A stretch of DNA of 35,224 nt from positions 1-35,224 of the forward strand of contig JAQBNG010000132.1 of NCBI GenBank assembly GCA_028288675.1. The letters run 5' to 3'. Source of the DNA: Flavisolibacter sp. GTDB taxonomy: Bacteria; Bacteroidota; Bacteroidia; Chitinophagales; Chitinophagaceae. Positions 25,930 through 33,297 of this stretch are shown here, piece after piece. The translations under genes and the position numbers were made by a program. The notes below the pieces were generated by a model, which saw only the letters and a program-made list of their open reading frames with translations, was not told where the DNA came from and searched no databases. Numbering within the stretch: the stretch's first letter is position 1; each line of letters starts with the position of its first letter.

Positions 25930-26955
25930 CTACGCCTTCGCCAGTTGATAATTTCTAAATGAATGCAGCAAAGCCTCCACCCTGTTTTGCCGTTCATCTT
26001 CCGAACCAAAAATTTTTACTATTTCTTTTTTAAATTCGTCGTCTTCTTCCTGTGCTATAAAAATCTCTATCGCATTTACAATTTCAGAATATACCTTATC
26101 TAATTCGTTATTGGCCTCTTCACCGGTTGTTTCATTAATTTGAAGATGAAAATGTTCCAGGCTGCCCAGGATATTTTCTAATGTTGAGGCCCTCGTTTTA
26201 TTCAAATCATCGTACAAATAATCCTTACGCTTCAGTTCAAAATCTCTACCTAAATACAACCGCTTTACCTCTTCATCATCGGCCAATTCTTCTGCGCTGC
26301 CATGCTTAAAAATTTTCCCTTCAATCAGAAGGTAAGCCCTGTCGCAAATAGAAAGTGTTTCTGTCACGTTATGATCGGTAATAAGGATGCCGATGTTTTT
26401 AAATTTCAGCTTCGCCACAATAGCCTGTATATCTTCAACCGCAATAGGATCAATACCGGCAAAGGGTTCATCAAGCAAAATAAATTTAGGGTCAACAGCT
26501 AATGCCCTTGCAATCTCCGTCCGCCTTCTTTCGCCACCACTTAGCACATCTCCGGGGCTTTTACGCACATGGTGTAACCTGAATTCATCCAGCAAACTCT
26601 CCAACTTTAGCTTCTGTTCCTTGCGGGTAAGTTTTGTCATTTCCAACACGGCGCTGATGTTATCTTCCACACTAAGCTTCCTGAAAATTGATGGTTCCTG
26701 CGGCAGGTAGCCAATGCCTAACTGCGCCCGTTTGTACATAGCCAGCTTGGTAATGTCTTCGTTGTTTAAATAAACAGAACCTTCATCGGGTTTTATTAAA
26801 CCCACCACCATATAAAACGTTGTGGTTTTACCGGCGCCATTAGGTCCAAGCAAGCCAACGATCTCACCTTGATTTACTTCTACCGAAGCCTGGTTTACCA
26901 CCGTGCGTTTACCATAACGCTTCACTAATTCGCTTGTATGTATGCGGGTGCTCAT
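25930..26955 (-). CDS. lptB: LPS export ABC transporter ATPase LptB, with C-terminal extension
   Basis: LptB is the cytosolic ATPase driving lipopolysaccharide extraction by LptFG. The ATG at 26955 ([20 protein letters not shown]) is the proper start. The upstream 28 codons come from the repeat arms in the intergenic region. Motifs: Walker [12 protein letters not shown] (about 35-45), Q-loop [13 protein letters not shown], signature LSGGERRR (139-146), Walker [14 protein letters not shown] (about 158-171) and the switch histidine in ITDHNV. Canonical LptB ends near residue 243 after YLGRDFEL. This one has about 98 further residues, acidic and helical. That extension is unusual for this family. 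Divergent from metF. Confidence 0.93.
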   Translation of the reverse strand: MSTRIHTSELVKRYGKRTVVNQASVEVNQGEIVGLLGPNGAGKTTTFYMVVGLIKPDEGSVYLNNEDITKLAMYKRAQLGIGYLPQEPSIFRKLSVEDNISAVLEMTKLTRKEQKLKLESLLDEFRLHHVRKSPGDVLSGGERRRTEIARALAVDPKFILLDEPFAGIDPIAVEDIQAIVAKLKFKNIGILITDHNVTETLSICDRAYLLIEGKIFKHGSAEELADDEEVKRLYLGRDFELKRKDYLYDDLNKTRASTLENILGSLEHFHLQINETTGEEANNELDKVYSEIVNAIEIFIAQEEDDEFKKEIVKIFGSEDERQNRVEALLHSFRNYQLAKA

Positions 26956-26975
26956 TGGCGGTAAAAGTAGTTGAT

Positions 26976-27065
26976 AGGTTGAAAAGTTGAAGAGTTGATA
27001 AGTTAAGAACATTAGAACATTGCTTTTTTGCTTTTCCACTAATCAACTATTCAACTATTCAACTA
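26976..27065. repeat. Inverted octamer arrays between lptB and metF
   Basis: Left arm 26976-27003 has tandem units AGGTTGAA, AAGTTGAA, GAGTTGAT. Right arm 27038-27065, read backwards, has TAGTTGAA, TAGTTGAA, TAGTTGAT. The two 28-bp arms match at 23 positions. Between them are 34 bp including a T-rich run. The arrays probably extend the frames of both genes artificially and could form a cruciform or RNA hairpin near both starts. Confidence 0.6.
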
Positions 27066-27115
27066 AACAGCCCCCTTTCATTTCTCCCAATCAACCCCTA
27101 TGTTTGCAACCCATT

Positions 27116-28066
27116 ATGAAAGTTATAGAGTACATCAATGAAGCGAAAGGCAGCCTTGTCTCCTTTGAAATTCTTCCTCCCCTGAAGGGCAAAGGCATTA
27201 ATGCTTTGTGGGAACATTTAGACCCGCTGATGGAGTTTAAGCCCGCCTTTATTAATGTTACGTACCACCGCAGCGAAAGCATGTTTAAAAAAAAGCCCGA
27301 TGGCACGTTTGATAAAGTTGAAGTGCGTAAACGGCCGGGAACTGTAGGCATTTGTGCTGCACTGATGAACCGCTATAAAGTTGATGCAGTTGCCCACCTT
27401 ATTTGCGGTGGCTTTAGTAAGCAGGAAACAGAAGACGCCCTGATTGACCTTAATTTTTTAGGGGTAAATAATGTACTTGTGTTACGTGGTGATGCGCCAC
27501 GAAATGAAAGCTCATTTGAGCCTGAACCTGGTGGCCACCGTTACGCCACGGAACTGATGCAGCAGGTTACAAATATGAACAACGGCATTTACCTGGAAGA
27601 AGATCTAAAGAACGCCGTTAAAACAAATTTTTGCATTGGTGTTGCCGGCTATCCTGAAAAACATTTTGAAGCGCCGAACATGCAAACCGACCTCGCAGTT
27701 TTAAAAGCGAAGGCCGATGCCGGCGCCGAATACGTAGTAACGCAAATGTTTTTCGACAATCAAAAATACTTTGCTTTTGTAAAAGCCTGTGTAGATGCGG
27801 GTATCACTATTCCTGTTATTCCAGGACTGAAACCTATCACTACAAAAAAGCAGTTGTCCATTATCCCGCGTACGTTTCATGTTGATATTCCGGAGGAGCT
27901 TTTATCGGAAATAATGAAATGTAAAACCGATGCGGAAGTGGAAATTGTAGGGCAGGAATGGCTACTGAAACAATCAAAAGAATTAAAAGCGGCCGGTGTC
28001 CCGGTGCTGCATTATTACACCTTGGGCAAGCCGCATGTGATAGCCAATGTGGTTAGAGAGTTATAA
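27116..28066 (+). CDS. metF: 5,10-methylenetetrahydrofolate reductase
   Basis: MetF reduces methylene-THF to methyl-THF for methionine synthesis, using FAD in a TIM barrel. The ATG at 27116 gives MKVIEYINEAKGSLVSFEIL, the typical MTHFR start with the catalytic glutamate in SFEILPP. An upstream in-frame ATG at 27020 is rejected because it encodes repeat sequence. Other motifs: INVTYHRSES, HLICGGFSKQE, NNVLVLRGDAP, GVAGYPEKHFEAPN and YVVTQMFFDNQKYF. It is 316 residues, normal length. Followed by a strong terminator. Confidence 0.95.
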   Translation: MKVIEYINEAKGSLVSFEILPPLKGKGINALWEHLDPLMEFKPAFINVTYHRSESMFKKKPDGTFDKVEVRKRPGTVGICAALMNRYKVDAVAHLICGGFSKQETEDALIDLNFLGVNNVLVLRGDAPRNESSFEPEPGGHRYATELMQQVTNMNNGIYLEEDLKNAVKTNFCIGVAGYPEKHFEAPNMQTDLAVLKAKADAGAEYVVTQMFFDNQKYFAFVKACVDAGITIPVIPGLKPITTKKQLSIIPRTFHVDIPEELLSEIMKCKTDAEVEIVGQEWLLKQSKELKAAGVPVLHYYTLGKPHVIANVVREL

Positions 28067-28079
28067 AACCTCACCCCTG

Positions 28080-28102
28080 CCCTCTCCAACAGTTGGAGAG
28101 GG
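28080..28102 (+). repeat. Perfect 11-bp inverted repeat
   Basis: CCCTCTCCAAC (28080-28090) and GTTGGAGAGGG (28092-28102) flank a single A. It lies just after metF. Blocks of the type CCTCACCCC...CCTCTCC are common dispersed intergenic sequences in many bacteria, from memory. Confidence 0.6.
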
Positions 28103-28128
28103 AGTTCTACCGCACACCCCTTACTTTT

Positions 28129-28178
28129 ATAGAAATAAAAAACTCAATCGCCTTTACGATTGAGTTTTTTATTTCTAT
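28129..28178 (+). terminator. metF: Strong terminator after metF
   Basis: A perfect 22-bp stem (28129-28150 with 28157-28178) with loop CCTTTA. The GC-rich core AACTCAATCG / CGATTGAGTT is followed by TTTT. It lies 63 bp after the metF stop. The A/T tracts make it usable in both directions. Confidence 0.85.
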
Positions 28179-28407
28179 GTACCCGGCGGACGGAACATCT
28201 ATTTAGCTTTTCTTGCGTCGCACTCTTCAAGGTTCTTATCGTTATTGAGCAAATAAAAACTACAGAGAGAAAGAGAGAGAGACAGAGGAAGCCTTCGTGT
28301 CACTTTGTGTCTTGGTGTCTCCGTGGTTTAAAAAACCCATAAGCAACAAAGCTCTTACAGAGAGGTTGCAACAGCTACAACCTTCACTTAATTTAAAAGT
28401 AAACTCG
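28179..28407. other. Non-coding region with repeats
   Basis: No gene seen. The region holds the second TTGCGTCGCACTCTT repeat (28213-28251), a purine-only AG tract (28263-28288) and a CTTCGTG-type tract (28292-28330). Short plus-strand frames here are chance. Confidence 0.5.
28213..28251 (+). repeat. Dispersed intergenic repeat, copy 2
   Basis: Starts with the same TTGCGTCGCACTCTT as at 7225 and ends with TATTGAGCA, matching TATTGGGCA there at 8 of 9 positions. The 15-bp middle is diverged. Confidence 0.55.
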
Positions 28408-30348
28408 CTACTTACTACCTGCCTTCTTCACCAAATCTTTCCATTCTTTTTCATCTACAGAAACAGGATACTTCCTTTTTAAATCTGCTATCCATGCTTT
28501 TTCCAACTCGGTTTGATAATCATTTATCACCAAACCTTTTGCTTCTGTAAAATTTCGTGGCTCCACTTTAGAATGTAATGCAATGATGTAAGCGAAAGAA
28601 ACTGTGTTATCGCCTTTATTTATAACCGGTGTGGTAATGGCGCCAACGCTTATAACATCTTTAGTCCCTTTTGGAATTTGCCCTAACTCAAAGCGGCCTG
28701 AATCGGAAGTTATTTGCTCTGTATAATTGTTTACTACTGTTTTCCACGCCGATGGAGTTTTACGTAAGGCTTTATAAAATTCTTTTGCAGTTTCTTCATT
28801 CGACGCATAAAAAATAACCGCGTCAGCGCTTTGCTTCCATTGATACTTGTTCTTATGTTTTTGATAGTAATCAGCCAAAGCAATCGTATCTGTTTGTGCC
28901 GGTGTCCACACTTGCCGCTGCATAATTTCAAAAAATAAATTACCCTCCGCAAATTCCGTTACCTGGCGGCGAAAGTCTTCGTTGAATTCCTCTAAATGAT
29001 CCTGGTAATATTGCAAAGCAGTAGCCTGTACATACTCATCCCATATTTGTGGGTAAGGCTTTACCCCACTGCCATCGGGCCTGTTGCGGGCCGTTTGCGC
29101 ATACGTTATCCAGTCTTTAGCCAGACTACTTTGGGTTCCTATTTTTAAAACGGGTGTTGATGCATTTATAGTAAGCCTGTTCTTGGGAGGCATATAACCT
29201 AATATGCTATCGCTATAAGCCCATAGTTCACTGTCAGGAAAAATCTCTTTTTTACTACCAGCTTCTTTCAAAACTTTTTGCACCAGTACATTTTTAGTAC
29301 TTTGTATACGGTCACCCGTTTCTACTTTCCTGCTTAATGCATCCCTGGTATCTGCATCTAATTTAGAGGGTGCAGGCAGCAGTTTTATTCGCTTTACAAT
29401 ATGGTAGCCATGTGCAGTAATAAAGGGCTTGCTTACGGCGCCATCCTTTGGTAAAGAAAACACAGCGTTTTCAAAAACGGCATCGTACTCACCAACGCCA
29501 AACTCACTCATTTGTCCGTTGGAGGCCGATGAAATCACATCGTTGCTAAAGGCCGTAGCCTGCTTACCAAAATCATCACCGGCTACCAAACGCCTATAAA
29601 GCGAGTCTGCTTTTTTCTTAAGCACGGCTTTCTCTCCTTCACTAATGCCAGGCGGAAAAGCTAAAAGAATTTGTGCCGCCTTAATCCTGCCACGGGCTTT
29701 TCTTTCACCCACGTTTTTAAAAATATGGTAGCCCTTTTTTGACGTATAAACAGCAGCTATTTTTCCGGCAGGTGTTGCATACACAACATTCTCTAATTCG
29801 TATGGCAGGGAAAAAACAGTTATCCATCCAAGGTCACCGCCATTGGTTTGCACCGATGGATCATCTGAATATTTTTTAGCCATTTCTTCAAACTTTGCTC
29901 CCTTACTCAGGCCATCCTGAACTTCATTAAGTTTCTTTTTTGCGGTTGCCGAATCAACCATGCCCGCCTTTACGAAGGCAATAAAAATATGAGCTGCATG
30001 AACATCTTTTTGCGAACGGGAAAAGGCTTCAGTAACCAGCCTGTTCAGGCCTTCTTTATCATTTAAGTAGGCCGGCATAATTTGCTGACGCAAATTTGCC
30101 AGATCGGTTATCAACTGCTGCGAAGTGTCAAGATGCGCTTCTTTTGCTTCCTGGATTTTTAAGCGGGAAGCGATGTAGAGGTCAAGGTATTCCTTCAGCA
30201 CCTTTTCGTTTGTAACGCCGTTATTATTTTTTTTGAAGGCTTTTAGAAAATCATCAGCGGAAACAGCTTCTTTCCCATAAGTAAATAAGGTTTGCGCCGG
30301 CACAGAAAAAGCGGCCAGCAAACACAAAGCAGTTAGTAGTTTTTTCAT
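28408..30348 (-). CDS. Periplasmic peptidyl-prolyl isomerase with two PpiC domains (SurA/PpiD-like)
   Basis: This is an envelope folding factor of 646 residues. A signal peptide (MKKLLTALCLLAAFSVPAQT) is followed by a SurA-N-like helical part (VSADDFLKAFKKNNNGVTNE). Next comes a parvulin domain (about 117-215: AAHIFIAFVKAG, AKKYSDDPSVQTNGGDLGWI, GYHIFKN). A second parvulin domain follows (about 225-320: KAAQILLAFPPG, FGVGEYDAVFENAVFSLP, HGYHIVKRI). The C-terminal third is a family-typical long segment of unassigned function. It lies after a TlpA-like gene in the same direction, with a hairpin between. Role: outer membrane or secreted protein maturation. Confidence 0.92.
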   Translation of the reverse strand: MKKLLTALCLLAAFSVPAQTLFTYGKEAVSADDFLKAFKKNNNGVTNEKVLKEYLDLYIASRLKIQEAKEAHLDTSQQLITDLANLRQQIMPAYLNDKEGLNRLVTEAFSRSQKDVHAAHIFIAFVKAGMVDSATAKKKLNEVQDGLSKGAKFEEMAKKYSDDPSVQTNGGDLGWITVFSLPYELENVVYATPAGKIAAVYTSKKGYHIFKNVGERKARGRIKAAQILLAFPPGISEGEKAVLKKKADSLYRRLVAGDDFGKQATAFSNDVISSASNGQMSEFGVGEYDAVFENAVFSLPKDGAVSKPFITAHGYHIVKRIKLLPAPSKLDADTRDALSRKVETGDRIQSTKNVLVQKVLKEAGSKKEIFPDSELWAYSDSILGYMPPKNRLTINASTPVLKIGTQSSLAKDWITYAQTARNRPDGSGVKPYPQIWDEYVQATALQYYQDHLEEFNEDFRRQVTEFAEGNLFFEIMQRQVWTPAQTDTIALADYYQKHKNKYQWKQSADAVIFYASNEETAKEFYKALRKTPSAWKTVVNNYTEQITSDSGRFELGQIPKGTKDVISVGAITTPVINKGDNTVSFAYIIALHSKVEPRNFTEAKGLVINDYQTELEKAWIADLKRKYPVSVDEKEWKDLVKKAGSK

Positions 30349-30378
30349 CAGATATAAGTTGGCATTTTATTTCATTCA

Positions 30379-30419
30379 AAGGAGGCAGCAGGCCATGTTT
30401 TTTTGCCTGCTGCCTCCTT
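30379..30419 (-). terminator. Strong hairpin between TlpA-like and PpiC genes
   Basis: A 15-bp perfect stem AAGGAGGCAGCAGGC / GCCTGCTGCCTCCTT (30379-30393 and 30405-30419) lies 2 bp after the TlpA-like stop and 30 bp before the next start codon. There is only a short T run after it on the minus strand. It either ends transcription or sets relative expression of the two genes. Confidence 0.7.
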
Positions 30420-30421
30420 AG

Positions 30422-31855
30422 CTAATTAGCTTTACCGGTTTTTATGCGTTGCTCTAAAATTTCATCCACTTGTTGTGTGGTTAATTTTTTTGCTATGATG
30501 CGTTTGTCTTTGTCAAGGAGGTACAAAGTAGGGAAACTTTGCACGTCATACAACTGCGAGTAGGAAGGTGTATTAGCAGCAACCCTTGCCTGCTCTGCCT
30601 CTTTTGAATAATATACATGTACCCAATCCTTCAGGCCATATTTGTGAAGGAAGTCAAACCAATCCTGCTGCTTAACGCCTTCGGTTTGTTTGGCCACTGC
30701 AAATAGCTTAACGCCCATTCTCTTCCATTTGCTTTGATAAAGGCTATCCATCTTTGGCAACGTTTCTTTGCAATGGCTACAGGTTGGGTCGTACATGACC
30801 ACCATCGTATAAGGCGATTCGATACCATATAAATTCATTGTTTTACCATTGCTGTCGGGCAGCGAAATTTCTGCCGCAGGCGTTCCCATAATATTTGCCA
30901 TCAGGCTATAAGCCCTGTCGGTAATCATTTTCTTGCCTTTATCGGTAAGCCAGGAATAATTCTTTTGCGCAAAATATTTTTCAAACAGGTGCACGAAAAC
31001 AGCATCTTCCCACATGTATTTTTGGTTGAGGTACCGGTTAACGAATTTTAGCAGCAGGAACTTTTGCATTTCTTCTGAAGCCGATGCATAGCCAAGCATC
31101 CAGTCTAACTCTTTAATTACAGAATCGGCAGAAGGATAAACCAATTGTTCAAAATATTTATCTACACGGCCTTCAAAAAAAGGTGTCCTGGCTAAGCGGT
31201 CGTCATAAAAAGCTACACCATCCCAATAATGAGCCTTGAAATAATGATACGCATACATCGAATCTTTTTTAACCGCTTCCGGGTTAACGGGAACCTCCGG
31301 TTCACGCATTCCTTTTAGCATCGCCGTTAATAAACCATTAGGCTCTTTGGCAATAAGTGCAATGCGATACGCAGCTACTTTCCTGGAGATGGAATCTATT
31401 TGTGATGAAAGCTTCAGCGAATCATTTTTGGGTGCTCCTTTTCTTAATGCGTTGAGGCTTTCAATGGCTTTCCCATTTTGCATCATAAATTCCTGGTAGG
31501 CTTTGAAGGAAACATTTTCAGTAGAACCCATGAAGGTTATTTTATTCATGTTAGTAGTATCGGCTACTATAGAAAATCTTTGTTGGGCACCTATCAAAAA
31601 CTCAAATTTGTTAGCGCGGTCAGGATAGCCGATCAGGTAAATGCCTCCACCTAACTTTTTAGAGCCTGTAAAAACAGCTTCGCTTTTGTCGTTCAGCTTT
31701 ACCGAATCTATAATAGGCAACTGCTTACCATAATAATGACCGAGATAGATGTATTGATTTTTGAAAGGCTTAAGTGTAACTTTTATTTCGTAACCGGTTT
31801 GCGCCCATATAGCAGAACTGTATAAAAGAAAAATAGCGGTGGCAAGTTGTTTCAT
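30422..31855 (-). CDS. TlpA-like thioredoxin-fold envelope protein (DUF4369/DUF5106 type)
   Basis: This is a 477-residue exported protein with signal peptide MKQLATAIFLLYSSAIWAQT. The N-terminal part (about 20-125) is a DUF4369-like beta domain (YEIKVTLKPFKNQYIYLGHY). A helical DUF5106-like middle (about 130-320) follows. The C-terminal thioredoxin fold begins near 325 with ISLPDSNGKTMNLYGIESPY and the redox motif DPTCSHCKETLP, a CxxC. It ends with the cis-Pro region SFPTLYLLDKDKRIIA. Such proteins reduce or isomerise disulfides in the Bacteroidota periplasm. Expected partner of outer envelope folding, consistent with the adjacent PpiC foldase. Confidence 0.92.
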   Translation of the reverse strand: MKQLATAIFLLYSSAIWAQTGYEIKVTLKPFKNQYIYLGHYYGKQLPIIDSVKLNDKSEAVFTGSKKLGGGIYLIGYPDRANKFEFLIGAQQRFSIVADTTNMNKITFMGSTENVSFKAYQEFMMQNGKAIESLNALRKGAPKNDSLKLSSQIDSISRKVAAYRIALIAKEPNGLLTAMLKGMREPEVPVNPEAVKKDSMYAYHYFKAHYWDGVAFYDDRLARTPFFEGRVDKYFEQLVYPSADSVIKELDWMLGYASASEEMQKFLLLKFVNRYLNQKYMWEDAVFVHLFEKYFAQKNYSWLTDKGKKMITDRAYSLMANIMGTPAAEISLPDSNGKTMNLYGIESPYTMVVMYDPTCSHCKETLPKMDSLYQSKWKRMGVKLFAVAKQTEGVKQQDWFDFLHKYGLKDWVHVYYSKEAEQARVAANTPSYSQLYDVQSFPTLYLLDKDKRIIAKKLTTQQVDEILEQRIKTGKAN

Positions 31856-31922
31856 AAGAAATAAATGGTAGTGGTAAAAATAATAGAAAGAGGTTTTAGA
31901 AGTGGTTAAAAAAAGACGAAAT

Positions 31923-31950
31923 GAGTTTGGAGTTCGGCGTTAGGGGTTTG
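31923..31950 (+). repeat. Left inverted heptamer array of the four-helix-bundle unit
   Basis: Four tandem GNGTTNG heptamers: GAGTTTG, GAGTTCG, GCGTTAG, GGGTTTG. Matches the reversed right array (32403-32430) at 24 of 28 positions. Confidence 0.75.
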
Positions 31951-31982
31951 CAGTTTATCTTTAAATCAGTCAATCATTGCTT

Positions 31983-32381
31983 ATGGCTACCATTCATAAT
32001 TTTGAAGATTTAGAGATTTGGCAACTAGCCAGAGTGCTTTGTCAAAAGATTTATCCACTGACTTTTGAAGAGCCTGTTGTAAAAGACTTTCGATATAAAG
32101 ACCAGATACAGGGAACGTGCGGTTCAGTTATGGATAATATTGCCGAAGGCTTTTGAAGAGGAAGTAAACTGGAATTTTTTAACGCATTGACTATTGCAAA
32201 AGGGGAAGCAGAAGAACTCAAATCTCAACTTTACAGAGGCTTGGATATTCATTATTTTTCAGAAGATCTTTTCAAAGAATTATATGATTTAGCTGATTTA
32301 GATGTTATGAAAACAGGCGCTTTCATAAGCTATTTAAACAACTCAAAGATGAAGGGTCAAAAATTTAAAGAAAGAATTTGA
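31983..32381 (+). pseudogene. Four-helix-bundle protein (23S rRNA IVP / S23 family), in-frame TGA
   Basis: The frame from ATG 31983 reads MATIHNFEDLEIWQLARVLC and runs 132 residues to TGA at 32379-32381, with one internal TGA at 32154-32156 (codon 58). The interrupted motif is DNIAEGF-stop-RGSKLEF. In the family this is normally an NIAEGFERGS-type segment, so a GAA to TGA change is the simplest explanation. The rest is intact: FFNALTIAKGEAEELKSQL and the C-terminal helix. Related proteins occur in intervening sequences of 23S rRNA genes and as free-standing genes. A 28-bp inverted repeat flanks the gene (31923-31950, 32403-32430). Confidence 0.85.
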
Positions 32382-32402
32382 CCCCTAAACGACCTCTAAC
32401 TC

Positions 32403-32430
32403 CAAACCCCAAACGCCTAACTCCTAACCC
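32403..32430 (-). repeat. Right inverted heptamer array of the four-helix-bundle unit
   Basis: Read on the minus strand: GGGTTAG, GAGTTAG, GCGTTTG, GGGTTTG, with a fifth unit GAGTTAG just inside. It lies 21 bp after the stop of the four-helix-bundle gene. No clear target-site duplication is seen beyond the arms. Confidence 0.75.
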
Positions 32431-32467
32431 TTATCTTCGTTTAACCTTTCGTTAACCGATTGAAAAA

Positions 32468-32475
32468 TACATTTG
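32468..32475 (+). promoter_or_regulatory. -7 element for the outer membrane protein gene
   Basis: TACATTTG is a perfect match to TAnnTTTG. It lies 18 bp before the ATG at 32494. No convincing TTTG is found 19-21 bp upstream. Confidence 0.4.
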
Positions 32476-32493
32476 TTGCCTTTAACTCCATTT

Positions 32494-33219
32494 ATGAGAA
32501 AAATTGTTTTCAGCGCTTTTGTCCTTTGTTTTTCTTTTTCCGCTTTTGCTCAAACAGATTCTACTGTTCCAAGAAGAATAATTGGTCCCATGCAAGCAAG
32601 GGCTAAAGATCATTTTATGATTCAACTGGGTGCTGCTACCTGGCAAAATCGCCCCGATTCTATTAAAACCGCCGGTTTATCCCGCACTTTTAATATGTAC
32701 CTGATGCTGGATTTTCCTTTTAAAACTTCGCCAAAACTGAGTGTGGCTTTAGGCCCGGGCCTTGCCACCGACCATGTTTTTTTAGATAAGATGACTGCTG
32801 GTATTAAAGATAATACGACCAGTGTTATATTTAAAAACGCGGCAGATACGTCTCATTTTAAAAAATATAAAGTTGCCACTGCGTTTTTAGAACTTCCGGT
32901 TGAGCTACGTTTTTCCTCGAACCCTGAGGCTGATGGAAAAAGTTTTAAGGTTGCCATTGGCGCTAAAGTAGGCACCATGATAGCTGCCTGGGTAAAAGGT
33001 AAAACACTGGAAGATAAAAGCGGTAATGAGCTTAATGATTACCTCCTGAAAGAAAAGAGTAAGCGCTTTTTTAATACCACCCGTATTTCACTCACAGGCA
33101 GAGTGGGATATGGCCACTTTAGCGCCTTTACTTCTTATTCGCTAACCTCACTTTTTAAAGAAGGTGTAGGCCCCAAAATGAATGCAATGAGTATTGGCTT
33201 AACCATTAGCGGCCTTTAA
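32494..33219 (+). CDS. Outer membrane beta-barrel protein (porin-like)
   Basis: I chose the ATG at 32494, which gives the signal peptide MRKIVFSAFVLCFSFSAFAQ. An upstream TTG in the same frame overlaps the promoter and is not used. The mature part alternates beta strands typical of small outer membrane barrels: HFMIQLGAATWQ, NMYLMLDFPFKTSPKLSVAL, TAFLELPVELRFSS, FKVAIGAKVGTMIAAWV. It ends with ...FTSYSLTSLF and MSIGLTISGL. It is 241 residues. Specific ligand or role unknown. A terminator with a GAAA loop follows directly. Confidence 0.85.
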   Translation: MRKIVFSAFVLCFSFSAFAQTDSTVPRRIIGPMQARAKDHFMIQLGAATWQNRPDSIKTAGLSRTFNMYLMLDFPFKTSPKLSVALGPGLATDHVFLDKMTAGIKDNTTSVIFKNAADTSHFKKYKVATAFLELPVELRFSSNPEADGKSFKVAIGAKVGTMIAAWVKGKTLEDKSGNELNDYLLKEKSKRFFNTTRISLTGRVGYGHFSAFTSYSLTSLFKEGVGPKMNAMSIGLTISGL

Positions 33220-33237
33220 AAATATTTTATACTTAGT

Positions 33238-33272
33238 AAAGCGATGTCGCCGAAAGGTGGCATCGCTTTTTT
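33238..33272 (+). terminator. Terminator after the barrel protein
   Basis: A 14-bp stem AAAGCGATGTCGCC / GGTGGCATCGCTTT with a GAAA tetraloop and a T run to 33272. It lies 18 bp after the stop at 33219 and just before hflX. Frames starting upstream in it (33244) are not the hflX start. Confidence 0.85.
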
Positions 33273-33297
33273 AGTTTTACAAAATCAAATCTTTTTC

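Noticed and set aside
26956-27039. N-terminal extension of LptB from an upstream ATG
   Set aside because: The extra codons are translated repeat arms. The family start matches the ATG at 26955.
27020-27115. N-terminal extension of MetF
   Set aside because: It also consists of repeat-derived codons (QLFNYSTKQ). MKVIEYINEA at 27116 is the family start.
31923-32430. CRISPR array or telomere-like repeat suggested by GGGTTAG words
   Set aside because: Units are contiguous degenerate heptamers in inverted arms with no spacers, and no cas genes are present.
33244-33297. N-terminal extension of HflX
   Set aside because: It begins within the terminator hairpin of the preceding gene.
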